From Bog-756 sp052326605 (GTDB lineage: Bacteria; Actinomycetota; Acidimicrobiia; Acidimicrobiales; RAAP-2), in the NCBI GenBank assembly GCA_052326605.1, contig JBKQMB010000049.1:14820-78819 (forward strand): DNA of 64,000 nucleotides. The letters run 5' to 3'. Under the pieces are notes generated by a model. It searched no databases and was not told where the DNA came from. It saw nothing but the letters and a program-made list of their open reading frames with translations. Positions within the stretch are counted from its first letter, which is position 1. Each line of letters starts with the position of its first letter. Below are positions 33,245 through 47,051 of this stretch, one piece after another. A program made the translations under genes and the position numbers.

Positions 33245-33634
33245 ATGGCAGGCACCCTGACCAAGGACCAGATTCTGGACGGCATCTCTGAGCTGTCCGT
33301 GCTCGAGCTCAGCGAGCTGCTGAAGGAGTTCGAGGAGCGTTTCGGCGTGACCGCCGCCGCTCCGGCGGCCGTGGCCGCCGCGGCCCCCGCAGGCGGCGGC
33401 GAAGCCGCAGCCGAGGAGGAGAAGACCGAGTACGACGTCATCCTGATGGCTGCCGGTGACAAGAAGATCCAGGTGATCAAGGAAGTCCGCTCGCTGACCA
33501 GCCTTGGCCTCAAGGAAGCCAAGGACCTGGTGGACGGTGCCCCCAAGCCGGTGCTGGAGCGGGCCAACAAGGAAGATGCCGACAAGGCGAAGGCGCAGCT
33601 CGAGGGCGCCGGAGCCACCGTCGAACTCAAGTAG
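33245..33634 (+). CDS. rplL: 50S ribosomal protein L7/L12
   Basis: bL12, the flexible stalk protein that recruits translation GTPases. 129 residues: N-terminal dimerisation domain (ILDGISELSVLELSELLKEFEERF), Ala-rich hinge, and C-terminal domain with VTSIGLKEAKDLVDGAP-like sequence (SLTSLGLKEAKDLVDGAPK) and KAQLEGAGATVELK at the end. AAGGAG lies before the ATG. A large hairpin follows 5 nt after the stop. Confidence 0.97.
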   Translation: MAGTLTKDQILDGISELSVLELSELLKEFEERFGVTAAAPAAVAAAAPAGGGEAAAEEEKTEYDVILMAAGDKKIQVIKEVRSLTSLGLKEAKDLVDGAPKPVLERANKEDADKAKAQLEGAGATVELK

Positions 33635-33639
33635 GACGG

Positions 33640-33681
33640 CCCGGGTTCGGTTCGCCGGTTCGCCGGCGGCCCGAACCCGGG
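33640..33681 (+). terminator. Large UUCG-capped hairpin after rplL
   Basis: Arms of 11 bp (33640-33650 with 33671-33681) continue through a 2x2 mismatch into a 6-bp CGCCGG/CCGGCG stem capped by TTCG. It begins 5 nt after the rplL stop. It lacks a U-tract, but the strength and position suggest a terminator or attenuator separating rplJL from rpoBC. Confidence 0.7.
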
Positions 33682-33777
33682 AGCAGCCGGACATCCGGCC
33701 CCGGTCGGGACGGGCTGGATCCGGCGGTCGCCCTCCTTGTCCGCCCCCACGGCGTACCGCCGCCCGGGTCGGAATCC

Positions 33778-33806
33778 TTGACTGCGGGCGGTGGGTCTCC
33801 TACCCT
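33778..33806 (+). promoter_or_regulatory. rpoB upstream promoter P1
   Basis: TTGACT (33778-33783), exactly 17 nt, TACCCT (33801-33806). Good match to housekeeping sigma promoters; start near 33813. Confidence 0.75.
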
Positions 33807-33840
33807 GGGCAGGCCTGGATCGGGGACTTCCCTCCGTGGG

Positions 33841-33869
33841 TTGTGAATCGTTGCGCTTCCGGTTATGAT
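33841..33869 (+). promoter_or_regulatory. rpoB downstream promoter P2
   Basis: TTGTGA (33841-33846), exactly 17 nt, TATGAT (33864-33869), one base from the TATAAT consensus. Start near 33876, giving a leader of about 210 nt. Confidence 0.78.
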
Positions 33870-34012
33870 TACTGGTTGCCGTGCCTGCTCCTGACGCCTT
33901 CCTCAGTATTCTGGCTGATTGACGCGCGCCCTGGCGCCCCCTTCGACCGCTCCGGCGGCAGTCGTCGACCCCTGAAGGCGGTGCCCGGAATGTCCAGCTC
34001 CGACTAGTGATT

Positions 34013-34050
34013 CACCGCAGTAGCCCGTCGTAACACCGCAGTACCCCGTC
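34013..34050 (+). repeat. Two 17-bp direct repeats in the rpoB leader
   Basis: CACCGCAGTAGCCCGTC (34013-34029) and CACCGCAGTACCCCGTC (34034-34050) differ by one base and repeat with a 21-bp period, about 40 bp before the rpoB start. The rest of the 453-bp rplL-rpoB gap holds only the hairpin and promoters listed. Confidence 0.75.
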
Positions 34051-34087
34051 CTTGCCCCATTCGCTTGCAACTGGGAGGAGTAGGCCG

Positions 34088-37000
34088 TTGCCTACACGGT
34101 CCAACAGCCCGGAACGTTTTTCGTTTGCCAATATCGACGAGGCCTTGCCGTTGCCGGATCTCGTCGCCATCCAACGGGACTCGTTCCAGTGGTTCCTGGA
34201 CCGAGGTCTGGCGGAGACGTTCAACGACATCAGCCCGATCGAGGACTTCACCGGCCAGCTGAGCCTGGAGCTGGAGTTCGATCCGACCGATCCCGACCTG
34301 CGCCCGCCACCGAAGTTCTCGGTGGAGGAGTGCAAGGAGAAGGACATGACCTACGCCGCGCCGGTCTTCGTGCGGGCGCGGTTCATGAATGCCAGTACCG
34401 GCGAGATCAAGGAACAGACGGTCTTCATGGGGGACTTCCCGGTGATGACCGACAAGGGCACGTTCATCGTCAATGGCACCGAGCGGGTCGTGGTGAGCCA
34501 GCTGGTCCGTTCCCCCGGCGTGATCTTCCAACCCGGACGCGATGCGAAGACGGTGTTCACGGGCACCATCCACCCCTACCGCGGCGAGTGGATCGAGTTC
34601 GACGTCGAGGCCAAGCCGTCCAAGGACGTCACCGCCGGATGCCGCGTCGCACGCAAGCGCCGGCTGTCCCTGTTCGTGCTGCTGCGAGCTCTCGGGTACG
34701 AGGACCAGGCCTTCCTGGAGCGGTTCGTCCGCCACTTCGACTTCCTGGAGGGCCAGTGGGAGAAGGAGCAGAACCTCGCCCCCACCCGTGAGGAGGCGCT
34801 CCTCGAGATCTACAAGCGGGCCCGCCCGGGCGAGCCGCTGTCGGTCGAGGCCGCCCGCCAGTACTTCGAGAACGCCTTCTTCAACCCGAAGCGCTACGAC
34901 CTGACCCGAGTGGGCCGGTACAAGCTCAACCGCAAGCTCGGTCCGGAGATCGAGCGGATCTCGGACATCTTGAAGATCGACCTCGAGCGTCCCTCCCCGA
35001 CCCAGGGCGTGCTCAGCCCCTCGGAGATCCTGGCTTCCTCGACCTACATGCTCCATCTGGCCAAGCACATGGCCGACGGTGAGTCGACCTATCGGATCGA
35101 CGACCAGGACCACTTCGCCAACCGGCGGATCCGTTCCGTGGGCGAGCTCATCCAGAACCAGGTCCGAGTGGGCCTGTCGCGGATGGAGCGTGTGGTCCGC
35201 GAGCGGATGACCACCCAGGACGTCGAGGCCATCACGCCCCAGACGCTGATCAACATCCGGCCCGTGGTCGCTGCGGTGAAGGAGTTCTTCGGGACCAGTC
35301 AGTTGAGCCAGTTCATGGATCAGAACAACCCCCTGTCCGGGTTGGCCCACAAGCGCCGCCTGTCGGCGCTCGGGCCCGGTGGCCTGTCGCGTGAGCGGGC
35401 CGGCTTCGAGGTCCGTGACGTCCACACCTCCCACTACGGCCGGATGTGCCCCATCGAGACCCCGGAAGGCCCCAACATCGGCCTGATCGGGTCCCTGGCC
35501 ACCTATGCCCGGGTCAACGAGTACGGCTTCATCGAGACCCCGTACCGCAAGGTGGTCGACGGCCAGGTTACCAAGGAGATCACCTACCTGGCTGCCGACG
35601 AAGAAGAAGAGCACGTCATTGCCCAGGCCTCGGCCGCGCTCGACGACAACGGGCGCCTCACCGAGGAGAAGGTGCTGGTGCGTCGCGGTCCGCAGGGCAC
35701 CGGCGTGCGGGTCGGTGCGGCCACCACGTCGTACGGCACGACGTCCGAGATCGACTTCGTGCCCCCGGCCGAGGTCGATCTGATGGACGTTTCTCCGAAG
35801 CAGATCGTCTCGGTGTCCACGGCACTGATCCCCTTCGTCGAGCACGACGACGCCAACCGGGCCCTGATGGGCGCCAACATGCAGAAGCAGGCGGTGCCGC
35901 TGGTGGTGCCCGAGGCCCCCTACATCGGCACCGGAGTGGAGGCCCGCGCCGCGCGCGACGCCGGCGACGTGGTGCTGGCCGAGGCCGATGGAACGGTGGT
36001 CGACGTCTCCGGTGACCAGATCGTCGTCGAGTACAAGGCCGGGGCGAAGGACCGTAACGGCAACGTGCTTGGCAAGAAGACCTACCGGCTGGCCAAGTTC
36101 CGCCGGTCCAACCAGAACACCGCCATCAACCAGAAGGTGATCGTTGAGGAGGGCCAGAAGGTCTCCGACGGCGATGTGCTGGCCGACGGTCCGGCCACCC
36201 ACAACGGCGAGCTGGCCTTGGGCAAGAACCTCCTGGTCGCCTTCATGCCCTGGGAGGGCTACAACTACGAGGACGCCATCATCCTCTCCGAGCGTCTGGT
36301 GAAGGACGACGTCCTCACGTCCATCCACATCGAGGAGCACGAGGTGGATGCCCGCGACACCAAGTTGGGCGCCGAGGAGATCACCCGGGACATCCCCAAC
36401 CTGTCCGAGGAGATCCTGGCCGACCTCGACGAGCGGGGCATCATCCGCATCGGGGCCGAGGTCGGTCCCGGCGACGTGCTGGTAGGCAAGGTCACCCCCA
36501 AGGGCGAGACCGAGCAGACCCCCGAGGAGCGGCTGCTCCGTGCCATCTTCGGCGAGAAGGCCCGCGAAGTGCGGGACACCTCGTTGAAGGTCCCCCACGG
36601 CGAGCAGGGCACGGTCATCGACGTGCGGGTCTTCTCCCGTGACGATGCCCACGAGCTCCCCCCCGGCGTCGAGCAGCTGGTCCGCGTGTACGTGGCCCAG
36701 AAGCGCAAGATCTCCGAGGGCGACAAGCTGGCCGGTCGACACGGCAACAAGGGGGTCATCTCGAAGATCCTCCCCATCGAGGACATGCCGTACCAGGCGG
36801 ACGGCACCCCGGTCGACATCATTCTCAACCCGCTGGGCGTGCCCAGTCGGATGAACGTGGGCCAGGTGCTCGAGTCCCACCTCGGCTACGCCGCCCGCTG
36901 GGGTTGGGAAGGTGCCGGTGAGTTGGCACGCACACCACTCCGGGGCACGGAGACCAAGACCCGCCCCCGGACCGACCCAGCGGTGTGGGTGTCCACGCCG

Positions 37001-37662
37001 GTGTTCGACGGCGCGCACTGGGACGAGGAGGCCGATGCGGGCCGCCACCCGACCATCCAGCAGATCTTCCGTCGCCTCAACCCGGATGGCGTCGACGGCG
37101 CCGTGCAGGTGAACGACGACGGGAAGTCGACCCTCTACAACGGCCGGACCGGCGACGCCTACGACAACCCTATCTCGGTCGGCTACGTCTACATCCTGAA
37201 GCTCCACCACCTGGTGGACGACAAGATCCACGCACGTTCGACCGGTCCCTACTCGATGATCACCCAGCAGCCCCTGGGCGGCAAGGCCCAGTTCGGCGGC
37301 CAGCGGTTCGGTGAGATGGAGGTGTGGGCGCTGGAGGCCTTCGGTGCCGCCTATGCCCTCCAGGAGCTCCTCACCATCAAGTCCGACGACGTGTTGGGCC
37401 GGGTGAAGGTCTATGAGGCGATCGTCAAGGGCGAGAACATCCCCGAGCCGGGGATCCCCGAGAGCTTCAAGGTGCTCATCAAGGAGATGCAGTCCCTGTG
37501 CCTCGACGTCGAAGTGCTGGCGCCGGGCGGGGAGGAGATTGAAATGCGAGAGCTGGACGAGGACGTCTTCCGCACAGCTGAAGAACTTGGCATCGACATC
37601 AGCCGGCCCGAGCGTGGGTCGGACGAAGAAGATGCCCGACGCGCCGCGGAGAGAGGATTCTG

Positions 37663-37663
<1 letters not shown>
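34088..37663 (+). CDS. rpoB: DNA-directed RNA polymerase subunit beta
   Basis: Catalytic beta subunit of RNA polymerase, 1191 residues. The rifampicin region (FFGTSQLSQFMDQ, 400-412, through KRRLSALGPGG) is intact; Asp411, His421 and Ser426 correspond to E. coli 516, 526 and 531 and are all wild type. Further landmarks are TSHYGRMCPIETPEGPNIG, the FMPWEGYNYEDAI segment, KLAGRHGNKGVIS and GGKAQFGGQRFGEME. TTG at 34088 is chosen as start because GGGAGGAG lies 7 nt upstream. rpoC starts within its stop codon (TGATG). Confidence 0.97.
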
Positions 37664-41745
<4,082 letters not shown>

Positions 41746-41982
41746 GTGTTCCGGGCGTGCGGCGGGCCGGCGCGGCCCTCGTGCGCCCGACACCCCGGCC
41801 GGCCCGGCCCGGGCAGCCCGGCCGCGCTTGCCCGTTGGGTGGCGGTGCCCTAGCATGGTTCCCTTGCGACTGCGCGCCCACGGTGCGCGGCTCCTGCTCG
41901 CAGGGCGTCCGTGAGGTTTTGTCGGAAGTACGCCCGAGTCAGTCCTGAAGTATCCCTGCAGTTCACAATCTAGAGGTAGCGC
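41746..41982 (+). promoter_or_regulatory. rpoC-rpsL intergenic region with str promoter
   Basis: TTGCCC (41828-41833), 17-nt spacer, TAGCAT (41851-41856) forms a plausible promoter for rpsL-rpsG-fusA. A GGGCC/GGCCC hairpin (41763-41777) just after rpoC may terminate upstream transcription. The leader is about 120 nt; nothing else was recognised. Confidence 0.6.
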
Positions 41983-42354
41983 GTGCCCACGATTTCCCAG
42001 CTCGTCCGCAAAGGCCGGGCCACCAAGCCGACCAAGTCGAAGACCCCGGCCCTGCGGGGTGCGCCCCAGCGACGGGGCGTGTGCACCCGCGTCTACACCC
42101 ACACCCCGAAGAAGCCGAACTCGGCGCTCCGGAAGGTGGCCCGTGTCCGGCTGACCAGTGGGCTCGAGGTCACCGCTTACATCCCCGGCGAAGGCCACAA
42201 CCTCCAGGAGCACTCGATCGTGCTGGTCCGCGGCGGCCGTGTGAAGGACCTGCCGGGTGTCCGTTACAAGGTGATCCGCGGAACGCTCGACGCATCCGGC
42301 GTGCGTGAGCGGAATCAGGCCCGTAGCCGCTACGGCGCCAAGAAGGAGTCCTGA
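41983..42354 (+). CDS. rpsL: 30S ribosomal protein S12
   Basis: uS12, decoding-centre protein, 123 residues. PTISQLVRKGR, HTPKKPNSALRKVARVRL and GGRVKDLPGVRYKVIRG are the conserved blocks. The lysines whose mutation gives streptomycin resistance in other bacteria (in TPKKPNS and RVKDLPG) are wild type. GTG start at 41983 after a GAGGT site. rpsG begins one base after its stop. Confidence 0.97.
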   Translation: MPTISQLVRKGRATKPTKSKTPALRGAPQRRGVCTRVYTHTPKKPNSALRKVARVRLTSGLEVTAYIPGEGHNLQEHSIVLVRGGRVKDLPGVRYKVIRGTLDASGVRERNQARSRYGAKKES

Positions 42355-42355
42355 C

Positions 42356-42826
42356 GTGCCTCGCAAAGGTCCAGCCGTACGACGCGAATTGATGCCCGAT
42401 CCGGTGTACCACTCGGTACTGGTCACCCAGGTGGTGAACCGGGTGCTGAGCCGCGGGAAGCGCACCTTGGCCGAGCGCATCGTCTACGACGCGTTGGCCG
42501 ATGTGGCGGAAAAGAGCGGCAACGATCCGGTGGCCGTGCTGAAGAAGGCCGTCGAGAACACCCGCCCCGAGCTGGAGGTCCGCAGCCGCCGGGTCGGTGG
42601 CGCCACCTACCAGGTCCCTGTGGAAGTGCGGCCCCGCCGTGCCACCACGCTGTCCATCCGGTGGTTGGTCGGCTACTCCCAGCAGCGCCGTGAGAAGACC
42701 ATGGCCGAGCGCCTCTCCAACGAGATCCGCGATGCCTCCAACGGCATCGGAGCCGCGGCCAAGCGCCGTGAGGACCTCCATAAGATGGCCGAGTCCAACA
42801 AGGCCTTCGCCCACTACCGCTGGTAG
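42356..42826 (+). CDS. rpsG: 30S ribosomal protein S7
   Basis: uS7, organiser of the 30S head, 156 residues. Conserved blocks are MPDPVYHSVLVTQVVNRVLSRG-type start, KAVENTRPELEVRSRRVGG, and the C-terminal REDLHKMAESNKAFAHYRW. GTG at 42356 follows AAGGAG in the end of rpsL, with only one base between stop and start, so translation is coupled. Confidence 0.97.
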   Translation: MPRKGPAVRRELMPDPVYHSVLVTQVVNRVLSRGKRTLAERIVYDALADVAEKSGNDPVAVLKKAVENTRPELEVRSRRVGGATYQVPVEVRPRRATTLSIRWLVGYSQQRREKTMAERLSNEIRDASNGIGAAAKRREDLHKMAESNKAFAHYRW

Positions 42827-42898
42827 GAGCGGGCCGTAGCGGCCCTGCTCCGCGCCGCGGGCACTTTCCACGAGCACTACCCCGAGAGCTGACGAACC

Positions 42899-44995
42899 AT
42901 GGCTGAAGCCCCCACCCGGAACCACCCCCTTGCCAAGACCCGCAACATCGGGATCATGGCCCATATCGACGCGGGCAAGACAACCACGACCGAGCGGATC
43001 CTCTACTACACGGGGAAGAACTACAAGATCGGCGAGGTGCACGACGGCGGCGCCACCATGGACTGGATGGTCCAGGAGCAGGAGCGCGGCATCACCATCA
43101 CCTCGGCGGCCACCACCTGCATCTGGCACGACACGTTGATCAACATCATCGACACCCCCGGACACGTCGACTTCACGGTCGAGGTGGAGCGGTCCCTGCG
43201 GGTGCTGGACGGCGCGGTTGCGGTCTTCGACGCCGTGGCCGGCGTGGAGCCCCAGACCGAGACGGTGTGGCGGCAGGCCAACAAGTACGAGGTCCCCCGG
43301 ATCTGCTTCATCAACAAGATGGACCGGACCGGTGCCGACTTCGAGCAGGGCGTGGAGATGATCCGCGACCGCCTCGACGCGGTGCCGGCGGTGGTGCAGC
43401 TGCCCATCGGCGCCGAGGGCGGGTTCCGCGGCGTGGTCGACCTGGTGCGCATGGAGGCCCTGGTCTGGGAGGAGGGCATGGGCGAGGAGTGGGCCGTCGA
43501 GGAGATCCCTGCCGACATGAAGGACGCCGCCGACGAGGCCCGCCATCAACTGATCGACGTCCTGTCCAACCATGACGACACGATCATGGAGAAGTACCTG
43601 GGCGACGAGGAGATCACCCCCGAGGACCTCAAGCGGGCCCTGCGCACGGTGACCCTCGGGAGCCACGCGGTCCCCATCCTCTGCGGATCGGCCTTCAAGA
43701 ACAAGGGCGTCCAGCCCATGCTGGACGCCGTGGTCGACTACCTGCCCAGCCCACTGGACATCGCGCCGGCCGTCGGTACCGTCCCCCGCAAGGAGGGCGT
43801 GACCGTCGAGCGTCCCCCCGACGACTCGGCCCCGTTCGCGGCGCTGGCCTTCAAGATCATGACCGACCCCTACGTCGGCAAGCTCACCTACCTGCGGGTC
43901 TACTCGGGCAGCCTGACCAAGGGCTCCGGGGTGATCAACTCGACCAAGGACCGCAAGGAGCGGATCGGGCGCCTGCTCCAGATGCACGCCAACTCCCGCG
44001 AGGACCTCGATGCGGTCTTCGCCGGCGACATCGTGGCCGCGGTGGGCCTCAAGCAGACCACCACCGGCGACACCCTCTGCGATCCCGACAACCAGGTCAT
44101 CCTCGAGTCGCTGACCTTCCCCGAGCCGGTGATCCACGTGGCCGTGGAGCCGAAGACCAAGGCCGACCAGGACAAACTGTCCAAGGCCCTCTTCTCGCTG
44201 TCCGAGGAGGACCCGACCTTCCGCGTCCAGTCCGATGAGGAGACCGGCCAGACGGTCATCTCGGGGATGGGCGAGCTCCACCTCGAGGTCCTGGTCGACC
44301 GGATGCTGCGCGAGTTCAACGTGGACGCAAACGTGGGCAAGCCCCAGGTGGCCTACCGCGAGACCGTGCGCAAGAAGGTCGAGAAGGTCGAGCTGAGGTA
44401 CATCCGCCAGACCGGCGGCAAGGGCCAGTACGCCCACGTGGTCATCACCCTCGAGCCCACCGGGCCCGGCGGCGGCTACCTCTTCGAGGACAAGATCACC
44501 GGGGGCGTCATCCCCAAGGAGTACATCCCCTCGGTGGATGCCGGGATCCGCGAGTCGATCACCTCGGGTGTGCTGGCCGGATATCCGACCGTCGACATCA
44601 AGGTGACCCTCACCTACGGTTCCTACCACGACGTGGACTCGTCCGAGATGGCCTTCAAGATCGCCGGTTCGATGGCCATCAAGAAGGCCGCCAACCTGGC
44701 CAACCCGGTTCTGCTCGAGCCGGTGATGGCCGTCGAGGTGACCACTCCCGAGGACTACATGGGGGACGTCATCGGCGACCTTTCGGCCCGACGGGGCAAG
44801 GTCGAGGGTATGGAGCAGCGGGGGAACAGCCACATCATCCGGGCCCAGGTACCGCTGAGCGACATGTTCGGCTACGCTACCGACCTGCGCTCGCGCACTC
44901 AGGGGCGAGCCACCTACTCGATGCAGTTCCATGCCTACCACGAGGTCCCCGAGTCGATCGCGAAGGAGATCATCGCCAAGGCGCGAGGAGAGTAG
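42899..44995 (+). CDS. fusA: Elongation factor G
   Basis: GTPase that moves tRNAs and mRNA after peptide bond formation. 698 residues. G1 is AHIDAGKTTTTE, G2 includes QERGITITSAATT, G3 DTPGHVDF, G4 NKMD, G5 CGSAFKNKG. Domains II-V follow with GMGELHLEVLVDR and YHDVDSSEMAFKIAGSMA. Normal length; 72 bp after rpsG, 210 bp before tuf. Confidence 0.97.
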   Translation: MAEAPTRNHPLAKTRNIGIMAHIDAGKTTTTERILYYTGKNYKIGEVHDGGATMDWMVQEQERGITITSAATTCIWHDTLINIIDTPGHVDFTVEVERSLRVLDGAVAVFDAVAGVEPQTETVWRQANKYEVPRICFINKMDRTGADFEQGVEMIRDRLDAVPAVVQLPIGAEGGFRGVVDLVRMEALVWEEGMGEEWAVEEIPADMKDAADEARHQLIDVLSNHDDTIMEKYLGDEEITPEDLKRALRTVTLGSHAVPILCGSAFKNKGVQPMLDAVVDYLPSPLDIAPAVGTVPRKEGVTVERPPDDSAPFAALAFKIMTDPYVGKLTYLRVYSGSLTKGSGVINSTKDRKERIGRLLQMHANSREDLDAVFAGDIVAAVGLKQTTTGDTLCDPDNQVILESLTFPEPVIHVAVEPKTKADQDKLSKALFSLSEEDPTFRVQSDEETGQTVISGMGELHLEVLVDRMLREFNVDANVGKPQVAYRETVRKKVEKVELRYIRQTGGKGQYAHVVITLEPTGPGGGYLFEDKITGGVIPKEYIPSVDAGIRESITSGVLAGYPTVDIKVTLTYGSYHDVDSSEMAFKIAGSMAIKKAANLANPVLLEPVMAVEVTTPEDYMGDVIGDLSARRGKVEGMEQRGNSHIIRAQVPLSDMFGYATDLRSRTQGRATYSMQFHAYHEVPESIAKEIIAKARGE

Positions 44996-45205
44996 GCAGC
45001 ACGTGAGCCGGGTTCCCCCCGGATTGCACCGGCAGGTCGTACCTAGTCAGCCCAGCAGGACAAGTTCGTGAACCAGCGGGTCAACCGCTGCAGCGGGCAG
45101 CAGTAGCGCAGTACCACCGATACACGAGGAATGACGGAGGCAAGCGCCGCCGTCGTGGCGGGCCCGAAGGGGTACCGTCCGAGATCAGGGAGCATTACCC
45201 CAGCT

Positions 45206-46393
45206 ATGGCCAAGCAGAAGTTCGAGCGCACGAAGCCCCATGTGAACGTGGGAACCATGGGACACATCGACCACGGTAAGACCACGCTCACCGCGGCCAT
45301 CACCAAGGTGCTCCATGACAGCGACCCGACCACCAACTTCACGCCGTTCGACCAGATCGACAAGGCGCCTGAAGAGAAGCAGCGGGGCATCACCATCTCG
45401 ATCGCCCACGTGGAGTACGAGACCCCCAACCGGCACTATGCCCACGTGGACATGCCGGGTCATGCCGACTACATCAAGAACATGATCACCGGTGCGGCCC
45501 AGGTCGACGGCGCCATCCTGGTGGTATCCGCCGCCGACGGCCCCATGCCGCAGACCCGTGAGCACGTGCTGCTGGCCCGCCAGGTCGGCGTGCCCTACAT
45601 CGTGGTGGCTCTCAACAAGGCCGATGCCGTGGACGACGAAGAGCTCCTCGACCTGGTCGAGCTCGAGGTGCGTGAGCTCCTCAACGAGTACGAGTTCCCG
45701 GGCGACGACACGCCCATCGTGCGGGTCAGCGCCCTCAAGGCGCTGGAGGGCGACCCCGAGTGGGCCGAGAAGATCACCGAGCTGATGGAGGCGGTCGACT
45801 CCTACATCCCCGAGCCCGAGCGTGACGTGCAGAAGCCCTTCCTCATGTCGATCGAGGACGTCATGTCGATCACCGGCCGGGGCACCGTGGTGACCGGCAA
45901 GGTCGAGCAGGGCATCGTCAAGGTGGGCGAGGAGGTGGAGATCGTCGGTCTTCGCGACACCCAGAAGACCACGGTCACCGGCATCGAGATGTTCCGGAAG
46001 CTGCTCGACGAGGGCCGGGCCGGCGACAACATCGGCGCCCTCCTGCGTGGCACCAAGAAGGAGGACGTGGAGCGCGGCCAGGTGCTGTGCAAGCCCGGCT
46101 CGATCACGCCCCACACCAAGTTCGAGGCCACGGTGTACGTGCTGAACAAGGACGAGGGTGGGCGGCACAAGCCCTTCTTCACCAACTACCGTCCCCAGTT
46201 CTACTTCCGGACCACCGACGTGACCGGCACGATCACCCTTCCCGAGGGGACGGAGATGGTCATGCCCGGTGACAACACCGAGATGACCGTCGAGCTGGGC
46301 AAGCCGATCGCCATGGTCGAGGGTCTGCGGTTCGCCATCCGTGAGGGTGGACGGACGGTGGCCTCGGGCCGGGTCACCAAGATCCTCGAATAG
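45206..46393 (+). CDS. tuf: Elongation factor Tu
   Basis: GTPase that delivers aminoacyl-tRNA to the ribosome. 395 residues. The conserved start MAKQKFERTKPHVNVGTMGH fixes the ATG at 45206; G1 GHIDHGKTT, effector ITISIAHVEYE, DMPGHADY, NKADAVDD and SALKALEG follow. Domains II and III are complete to GRVTKILE. The 210-bp gap from fusA shows no clear promoter. No second tuf copy in the window. Confidence 0.97.
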   Translation: MAKQKFERTKPHVNVGTMGHIDHGKTTLTAAITKVLHDSDPTTNFTPFDQIDKAPEEKQRGITISIAHVEYETPNRHYAHVDMPGHADYIKNMITGAAQVDGAILVVSAADGPMPQTREHVLLARQVGVPYIVVALNKADAVDDEELLDLVELEVRELLNEYEFPGDDTPIVRVSALKALEGDPEWAEKITELMEAVDSYIPEPERDVQKPFLMSIEDVMSITGRGTVVTGKVEQGIVKVGEEVEIVGLRDTQKTTVTGIEMFRKLLDEGRAGDNIGALLRGTKKEDVERGQVLCKPGSITPHTKFEATVYVLNKDEGGRHKPFFTNYRPQFYFRTTDVTGTITLPEGTEMVMPGDNTEMTVELGKPIAMVEGLRFAIREGGRTVASGRVTKILE

Positions 46394-46432
46394 TCCAGCT
46401 GTAGCGAACACCCACGAGAGGACGCCGTACCC

Positions 46433-46762
46433 ATGGCCGCAGAAGGCCCCCGCCAGAAGATTCGAATCCGCCTCAAGGCCTACGATCACGAGATTCTCGA
46501 TCAGTCCACCGAGAAGATCGTGCAGACGGTGCTCCGCACCCAGGCAAAGGTGCTGGGCCCGGTGCCCCTCCCCACGGAGAAGCACCGCTACACGGTCATC
46601 CGGTCGCCCCACAAGTACAAGGACAGCCGGGAGCACTTCGAGATGAGGGTGCACAAGCGCCTGGTCGACATCGTGGAGCACACCCCGAAGACGGTCGACT
46701 CGCTCCAGAGGCTCGACCTGCCGGCCGGGGTGGACATCGAGATCAAGATCCAGACCGTCTAG
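46433..46762 (+). CDS. rpsJ: 30S ribosomal protein S10
   Basis: uS10, head protein and NusE antitermination factor, 109 residues. QKIRIRLKAYDHEILDQST, GPVPLPTEKHRYTVIRSPH and SREHFEMRVHKRL are the family blocks. GAGAGG precedes the ATG. It lies 39 nt after tuf and is separated from rplC by an unusual 289-bp structured gap. Confidence 0.97.
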   Translation: MAAEGPRQKIRIRLKAYDHEILDQSTEKIVQTVLRTQAKVLGPVPLPTEKHRYTVIRSPHKYKDSREHFEMRVHKRLVDIVEHTPKTVDSLQRLDLPAGVDIEIKIQTV

Positions 46763-46789
46763 CAGGCGGCTCGTCAGGAGCCACCGGTT

Positions 46790-46798
46790 TGGTATAGA
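46790..46798 (+). promoter_or_regulatory. Extended -10 promoter candidate before rplC
   Basis: TGGTATAGA is a TGn extended -10 (hexamer TATAGA at 46793-46798), 28 nt after the rpsJ stop. The -35 is poor. It would start a leader of about 245 nt. Confidence 0.42.
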
Positions 46799-46895
46799 GT
46801 CATTGGTCGGCCTGATTCTCGGCCACACCATGTGAATGGGACGTGTTCGAGCGCCCGCCGGAAGACGGCGGGGACCTCGGGCCACACCAGGCGAG

Positions 46896-46925
46896 CGCTC
46901 CGCTCGGGTTGTTCCGAGCGGAGCG
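46896..46925 (+). promoter_or_regulatory. Strong hairpin in the rplC leader
   Basis: Perfect 12-bp arms (46896-46907 and 46914-46925) with a GTTGTT loop, about 130 nt before rplC. It could be an attenuator, a binding site for a ribosomal protein, or a terminator for rpsJ. Confidence 0.6.
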
Positions 46926-46996
46926 TCTGCGTGCAAGCCGATGCGAGCAGTGCGTCGGTGGAGTCGACAGGGCAGGGACAGCAGTCCAGCAGGAAA

Positions 46997-47020
46997 CGAT
47001 CGACACCGGCCGGTGTCGAT
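46997..47020 (+). repeat. 24-bp perfect palindrome before rplC
   Basis: Each half is GATCGACACCGG or its complement with no spacer. It ends 31 nt before the rplC GTG. Complete dyad symmetry fits a DNA operator better than an RNA hairpin, although an RNA form with a 4-nt loop is possible. Confidence 0.75.
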
Positions 47021-47051
47021 CCAGGCAAAGCGTCGAGACGGAGAAGCTCCA

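Noticed and set aside
33640..33681. Hairpin as a mobile-element end
   Set aside because: The inverted repeat encloses only a stem-loop with a TTCG tetraloop and has no transposase or target duplication nearby.
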